Both the position numbers and the translations under genes were made by a program. From Narthecium ossifragum (lineage: Eukaryota; Streptophyta; Magnoliopsida; Dioscoreales; Nartheciaceae), in contig OY986969.1 of the NCBI GenBank assembly GCA_963920575.1, forward strand, positions 26,203,434 through 26,267,433: a stretch of DNA of 64,000 nucleotides. The letters are read 5' to 3'. A model generated the notes under the pieces. It saw only the letters and a program-made list of their open reading frames with translations. It did no database searches and was not told the origin of the DNA. Below are positions 58,742-64,000 of this stretch, piece by piece. The stretch's first letter is position 1. Every line of letters begins with the position of its first letter.

Positions 58742-61700
58742 ATGCAGAGTTCTGATGAGATCGAAGATCTCTTCTTTGACTCTCATGATAATATTAGGAC
58801 TTCCATAGATTCACTTTCATCATTGGATTCCTCAGCTGAAAATTCAGAGTTGGAGCCTGGAAAGTTTGGATTTGAATTTTGGTCTAGGGAGCCGATGAGT
58901 GTTCAGGGGAGGCGAGAGAGGTTCTTACGCCTGATGGGTTTTCATGACTTTGAGACTACTAGAGCAGACTGCTCTAAGGAATCCTCAGCTGATGTATGTA
59001 GTCGGCCGACAGATGCCATGGGGGTGGAAAGAATAAAGGAATCGAGTGGAGCCGTTATGGGTTCTTTGCCATCGGTGGACCATGGGGAGCACAGGGATCC
59101 TTTCTGTTGCATAAGGGATCTGGATAGCGGGAAAAAGTTCATTGTTCATGAGCTTGGGGAAGACGGTCTATTGAGCATGCTTAAAGAAGTTGGCTCTGAC
59201 AGACTGATGACACTGCAGGAGTTTGAATCATCTCTTGGGTTGTCTAGTTCTGTTCAGCAATTTATGCGGAGAGAAGCTGCTTCTTCAAGCGGGAAAAATG
59301 TTGGTTGTCCTGACACAGGAAAGAAGAAATCTAGAAGCTGGTGGAGAAACTTTTTTGTCAAGAGGCATATGTTGGGAAGTTGCGTTCGTGATATTTCTCT
59401 GAAGAATGGCAATAGGACAATGAGAGCAAAAGTTCAGCAGTATGGGAAGAGGTGTATGGAATTCACTGCTCTGTACATGGGTCAAGAATTTCAAGCTCAC
59501 AAGGGTTCCATTAGGGCTATGAAGTTTAATCCATCTGGGTGGTATCTAGCTAGTGGTGGTGAGGACTGTGTAGTTCGTATCTGGCAGGTCAGAGAAGTTG
59601 AAGCCTCTTGCAAATCTCTTTCTGTAAAGGGATCATATAGGGTTGTTGATAAAATTAAAGATGGCAAATTGCTACATGGGAGGAAATCACACAATTCGGC
59701 ATCTGTTATCATTCCAAGAAAGGTTTTCAAGATAGAGAAGACCCCATTACAGGAATTTCATGGACATACCAGTGATGTCTTGGACATATCATGGTCAAAA
59801 ACTGATGTGAGTTATTCTAAAACCACTTAATTTACCAAGCATTATTCTGTCATGCTTTTTGTTTTTTTTTTTAACTTGTACTTCATATTGATCAACTGAT
59901 ATAGTAGCACGTAATAGGTTTCTGGATGTTGCTGCTTAGTCAACTTGTTCTTGATATATATGATTACAGTGTCTGCTTACCTCTAACTCAACTTATTCTT
60001 GTTATATATGCTTACAGTGTCTGCTTACCTCATCCAAGGACAAAACTGTTCGAATGTGGAAAGTTGGTTGCAACGGATGCCTTCAAGTTTTTCAGCACTA
60101 TAACTTTGGTAAATAAGGATATTCAGCTTTCTTAAGATATTTTCCACATGCAACTATGCACTAGCAAGTTGCTGCACTTTGGTGCAAATTCTATTACATA
60201 AGTTTGCGTCATTCCATGATATCTGTTGATTGTTTATGTGCATAATATGTCTAAAGTTGTTTTTCTTTTGCCTTCTCCCAATGTTTTTTCTTGGAGTTCA
60301 GTGACATGCATCCAGTTCAATCCTGCCGATGAGAGACATTTCATTAGTGGCTCTATAGATGGGAAGGTCCGTATCTGGGGAGTTTCAGAAAACCGGGTGG
60401 TCGATTGGGCTGATATACGAGATATTGTGACTTCTGTGTGTTACAAACCAGATGGAAAGGTTGCAATCTGACCTAATTAGTCTTTTTGGTTAACTGATTG
60501 TTGCTCTATGTTGCCAATAGCCGTATGACTATGATTGCTACTGTGGACGCAGGGATTTCTTGTTGGTTCCATTACTGGAAATTGCCGCTTCTATGATTGC
60601 TCAGGTATGGTGTGATGGTAATAATGTATTTCGCACAATGCAGTTTTAATGGAATGCGAGCGCTTGGGATTTCTTCTTATTGTTGTTTGTTTATTTGGTG
60701 ACTGCAGGTACTAGCTTGCAGTTGGATTCACAGTTATGTACGCAGGGTAGAAAGAAGTCTAAGGGCAAATGCATCACCAGCTTGCAGGTCAAAATTTAAC
60801 CTGTATTTGGACACAATTATTTAGCTTTATGCCCTGTTTCTCAAGCTCTGCATGCTGCTTGCAGTTTTCCCCTGAAGACTCAGAAAAAGTTTTGGTTTCC
60901 TCCACTGGCTCCGAAGTTCGAATCTATGATGGGGTTAATGTCCTCCACAAATTTAAAGGTAGAAAATGATCTGGTTTTATGCCTATATAATGTTTTAGGT
61001 ATTTTCCTGTGTACTTCTTCTAAGAGGTTGACATTCTTGATAGATCAGTTCTACTAGCCGGTTCCATTTTCACACATTCCCTCTGTTCTATGGGCGACGA
61101 GGCTCATGTAGCAATTAGTTATGTTGGTTTACTTACTTTTTATGTGTTGTCGCTCCCTATGGGCTAGTACAAGTCAAATGTTGTTTTATTTGCTTTTAAT
61201 TTTGTGGAGTTGCTTTAGGTCTTGCTAGCTATCATCCCGATAGCATGCTTAGTTCTATTCAGGGTAGGCTGCTTCTCGATATGATGTCCATTGCAGTGTT
61301 TATATGAGCAGTCAAAGCTATTTGCCAAAAGTTCTAAGCTGTCTTCTCATGAATTCCATTCTTCTAGATATTCCTATGATGGAGTTATATTTCCTCATCT
61401 GTCATATAGGTATCCGGAGATCGAAGAGTCAGCTTTCTGCATCATTCACTTCGGATGGAAGATATATTGTCTCCGTGGATGATGATTCCCATGTCTACAT
61501 CTGGAATTGTATTGAGTCAGAAATGCAGTCATCCAAAGGTTCAACTACAGTACGTTCATGCGAGCTCTTCTATTCCAAAGGTGTATCAATTGCGGTGCCA
61601 TGGCCCGGTATTGATCGCAATGGAGTCGGTTTAAACGGATACAATGGTGATTACATATTCACGCCAACACAGAAAATCTTGGAGCAATCAACTTGGCTTA

Positions 61701-61969
61701 GGGATCCCGATTGCTTCTCTCTTGGGCTCTGGTTCCTGTCCGATGGTTCGAGGGGGTCTGCAACGTGGCCGGAGGAGAAACTTCCTCCAGAACCATGTTC
61801 ACATGTTCCTTATCGTAACCATTACCAGCCACAACACCAGGGCCACATACAAAATTATCTTCGCCGCCTCACATCTCTTTCATCAACATGGAGTCTTGTG
61901 ATTTTAACTGCAAGCCAAGACGGATACATCAGATCTTTCCATAATTATGGATTGCCTGTTAGGCTGTGA
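58742..61969 (+). CDS. WD40-repeat protein, WDR44-like
   Basis: Seven coding exons give 699 aa: 58742-59806, 60018-60108, 60302-60459, 60553-60604, 60708-60787, 60865-60958, 61410-61969, all GT/AG with consistent phases. The first ~245 residues are an acidic Ser-rich N-terminus with a conserved [20 protein letters not shown] block and a basic patch before the repeats. WD repeats begin at about residue 248: [20 protein letters not shown], then [46 protein letters not shown] and later blades to [11 protein letters not shown] and [10 protein letters not shown]. This is the plant WDR44-type family; the animal namesake binds RAB11, but the plant role is not established. Three short upstream ORFs precede the start. 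Confidence 0.93.
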
Positions 61970-62478
61970 AGATGGAACTCCCAGAATGTGCTTCATCATT
62001 ATCAACTGCAGCTACTGTCTGAATTGGTGATCCGCCCCTCAGCCTGACGGATGAGAGCATTGCCCTTTGGCTACGTGTAGCCACACTCTGTTTTGCCCAG
62101 ATATCATATATCAAATAATTGCACAGCATAATAATCCTTATTTCTCATGTCTTATAGGTGGCTGCGACTAGGGCCGTAATCAAACCAAACCGAACCTAGC
62201 TGAGTTTTGGCTTGCTCCAGCTCGAGCTTCAGTTGAGCTCTAGGTCGGCTCATAATAGAGGAGACTACGCCTTGAAAGCTTCTGCTCGTGAGCCTCAAAG
62301 TCGTTGAGACAATATAACTTACACATATAATATAAACAAATCAATTGAGCTCGGCCAAGGATGGTCGAGCTTGATAACAAATCGAGGTTCAAACTCGGCT
62401 CGAGCCCGAGCTACCCATTAAACCCGGTTCGATTAGCAGGGGCCCCACTAGTCTAATTATATAGGGGTACGAAATCGG
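61970..62478. other. WDR44-like 3' UTR and MFL1 promoter
   Basis: The first ~180 bp are the likely 3' UTR. 62170-62450 is rich in GAACC, GAGCTC and CTCGAGC words and begins GGCCGTAATCAAACC, reminiscent of the ends of plant hAT-type MITEs, but a matching right terminus is not clear. The two genes are convergently close in the same orientation (0.5 kb apart). Confidence 0.4.
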
Positions 62479-63618
62479 ATGCGGAATCCTAATCCGAGAT
62501 CAGAGGAAATGAATTGGCCTCTCCTCTCGGCTTCTCGTCTCGGCCCATCCGATTCCCCCGACGACCTCGCCGCCCTCTTCACCAATCTCCACACCCTTCT
62601 CCTCTCCCATCCCCCACCGCTCTTCTCCTCGACCTCCATCTCCACCACCACCACCACCACACCTCGTTCTCACCCCCGATGGCTTCAACCCTCGAGTCAC
62701 ACCGGCGCGAGCAAGCTTCTCCTCCACTCCCTCTCTCCTCCGGAGCGTGCGTTCATCGGCGGCGGCGCCGGGGCCATTGCTGGCGCCTTCACCTACGTAT
62801 GTCTCCTCCCCCTCGACTTAATTAAAACTAAGATGCAGACACGCGGAGCTGCCCAAGCCTATTCCTCCGCCTTGGATGCCGCGCTCGACGTCCTCCGCTC
62901 CCATGGCCCCCTCGGATTCTACCGCGGTGTGTCCGCCGTCCTCCTTGGCTCCGCTTCCTCATCCGCACTGTATTTCGCCACCTGCGAGCTCTCCAAGTCC
63001 CTCCTCTCCTCCCATCTCCCCCCTCTCCTCATCCCACCCACTGCCGGTGCCACGGGGAACATCGTATCCTCCGCTCTCATGGTCCCCAAGGAGCTCATCA
63101 CCCAGCGCATGCAAGCCGGCGCCCCTGGCCGCTCTTGGGAGGTCCTAATGGGGATACTGCGCCAGGATGGTTTCTTTGGCCTCTATGCCGGCTACGCCGC
63201 CACCTTGCTGAGGAATCTCCCAGCTGGAATTTTGAGCTACTCCTCGTTCGAATACTTGAAGGCGTTCGTGTTGAGTAGAACTGGAAGCACCCACCTGGAG
63301 CCAGCGCAGAGCGTGTGCTGCGGTGCGCTGGCAGGGGCGATCTCGGCGTCATTGACAACGCCGCTGGATGTGGTGAAGACGAGGCTGATGACGAGGGCCA
63401 AAGGGGAGGCGGGGGGCAAGGTGTGGGAGATGGCGAGGCTGATAGTGGAGGAGGAGGGTTGGAAGGGGCTTGCCAGTGGTATTGGGCCCAGGGTGCTGCA
63501 TAGTGCTTGCTTTGCTGCGTTGGGATACTTCGCATTTGAGACTGCGAGGCTTGTGTTGCTGCAGCATTATGTACAGCAGAAGGCAGCGATGGCAGCTGCA
63601 GCTGGTGAAGCAGTATGA
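62479..63618 (+). CDS. MFL1: Mitoferrin-like carrier, probably chloroplast envelope (MFL1)
   Basis: Single open exon of 379 codons (an alternative in-frame start is Met12 at 62512, MNWPLLSASRLG, which looks the better initiator because residues 1-11 are not conserved-looking). The Ser/Thr/Pro-rich first ~80 residues fit a plastid transit peptide. Three mitochondrial-carrier repeats follow (about 87-175, 183-265, 275-360). Their signature motifs are PLDLIKTKMQ, PKELITQRMQ (Thr/Gln where the usual Lys/Arg sits) and PLDVVKTRLM, with GFYRG, GLYAGY and GLASGI after each. Sequence and transit peptide match plant MITOFERRINLIKE1, a chloroplast protein contributing to iron import. The 5' half is very GC-rich. 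Confidence 0.92.
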   Translation: MRNPNPRSEEMNWPLLSASRLGPSDSPDDLAALFTNLHTLLLSHPPPLFSSTSISTTTTTTPRSHPRWLQPSSHTGASKLLLHSLSPPERAFIGGGAGAIAGAFTYVCLLPLDLIKTKMQTRGAAQAYSSALDAALDVLRSHGPLGFYRGVSAVLLGSASSSALYFATCELSKSLLSSHLPPLLIPPTAGATGNIVSSALMVPKELITQRMQAGAPGRSWEVLMGILRQDGFFGLYAGYAATLLRNLPAGILSYSSFEYLKAFVLSRTGSTHLEPAQSVCCGALAGAISASLTTPLDVVKTRLMTRAKGEAGGKVWEMARLIVEEEGWKGLASGIGPRVLHSACFAALGYFAFETARLVLLQHYVQQKAAMAAAAGEAV

Positions 63619-64000
63619 GCTTCATGTGGCCATCGTTGAAGTTGAGGTAATTCGCCTGTTAGTATGCTGAAAATAGTGTGTTCATATGCTTGGATCTTAT
63701 TATGATGTTTGTGAAGTCATTGCATTCCATTGCAATTGTTTGAGTTGATTGTTGAAAACATGAAATTTTCAAATGATGTGTTGCCATTATGTGATTTTCG
63801 CATGTTTATAAAGAAATCTTGGTAGGGTCTTAGAATGAATGAACTACACAAGAGGATTGCCCAAAGAAAAGATGCACTGTACATCTTGAAGGAAATATAT
63901 GACAGTTGTTGTTGAAGTTGAAGTTTCCAATCAAGCCAACTTACAACAATGATTAAGGGGATTAAGTAACTTTTCATAGGACAGAAGCATCAAGGGGAAT
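63619..64000 (+). other. MFL1 3' UTR (window end)
   Basis: AT-rich sequence with several AATGAA/AATATA-like poly(A) signal candidates. No further gene recognised before the window ends. Confidence 0.5.

Noticed and set aside
62170..62450. Complete hAT MITE between WDR44-like and MFL1 genes
   Set aside because: The left part looks like such an element, but no matching right terminus or 8-bp duplication was found.

Overview
The window is nuclear DNA of a flowering plant. Six intron-containing or intronless plant genes, one partial carrier gene, and many plant-type transposable elements support this. A monocot is more likely than a eudicot because the two intronless genes are very GC-rich at their 5' ends and the MITEs are of grass/palm-like Tourist type, but the sequence alone does not fix the species. 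No prokaryotic or organellar genes, rRNA, tRNA or CRISPR arrays were seen. A 200-N gap (39883-40082) marks this as a scaffolded assembly.

Layout. 1-10.8 kb is a transposon island. It holds an L1-type LINE with an RNase H domain and one internal stop (1-3363). Next is a solo LTR (3607-6409) split by a Mutator-type Pack-MULE (3782-5369) that carries part of a host membrane-protein gene. A 5'-truncated LINE with a perfect 15-bp target duplication follows (8364-9084). 11.2-18.8 kb is a PH-RCC1-FYVE-BRX (PRAF-type) gene of nine coding exons. 20.4-23.3 kb is a WNK kinase gene of seven coding exons. 26.1-27.3 kb is an intronless U-box E3 ligase on the minus strand (PUB27/28-like). 27.8-42 kb is a second repeat island: a Tourist-like MITE, two more solo LTRs of the same family as the first, a decayed LINE, and the assembly gap. 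42.2-44.6 kb (minus) encodes the mitochondrial ATP synthase 24-kDa (FAd) subunit in four exons. 47.1-50.0 kb (minus) encodes an RZ-1 type RRM/CCHC RNA-binding protein with a long leader intron. 51.8-52.6 kb is a hAT-like element carrying a beta-hexosaminidase gene fragment. 58.7-62.0 kb encodes a WDR44-like WD40 protein. 62.5-63.6 kb encodes a mitoferrin-like carrier (MFL1).

The genes are ordinary single-copy housekeeping or regulatory loci and do not form a pathway or cluster. Exon models were assembled by hand from GT/AG sites and reading frame. All seven protein-coding models close in frame, with lengths of 1118, 682, 415, 236, 213, 699 and up to 379 aa.

The most notable content is the transposon archaeology. 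Three solo LTRs of one family each keep a perfect 5-bp duplication, and one is a nest for a Pack-MULE with its own perfect 9-bp duplication. Two unrelated DNA transposons have each captured a host gene fragment. Other points of interest are a five-copy ~120-bp tandem repeat in the RZ-1 leader intron, site II motif clusters upstream of the ATP synthase and RZ-1 genes, and upstream ORFs on the WDR44-like and PRAF transcripts. I found no sign of an entirely new molecular system.
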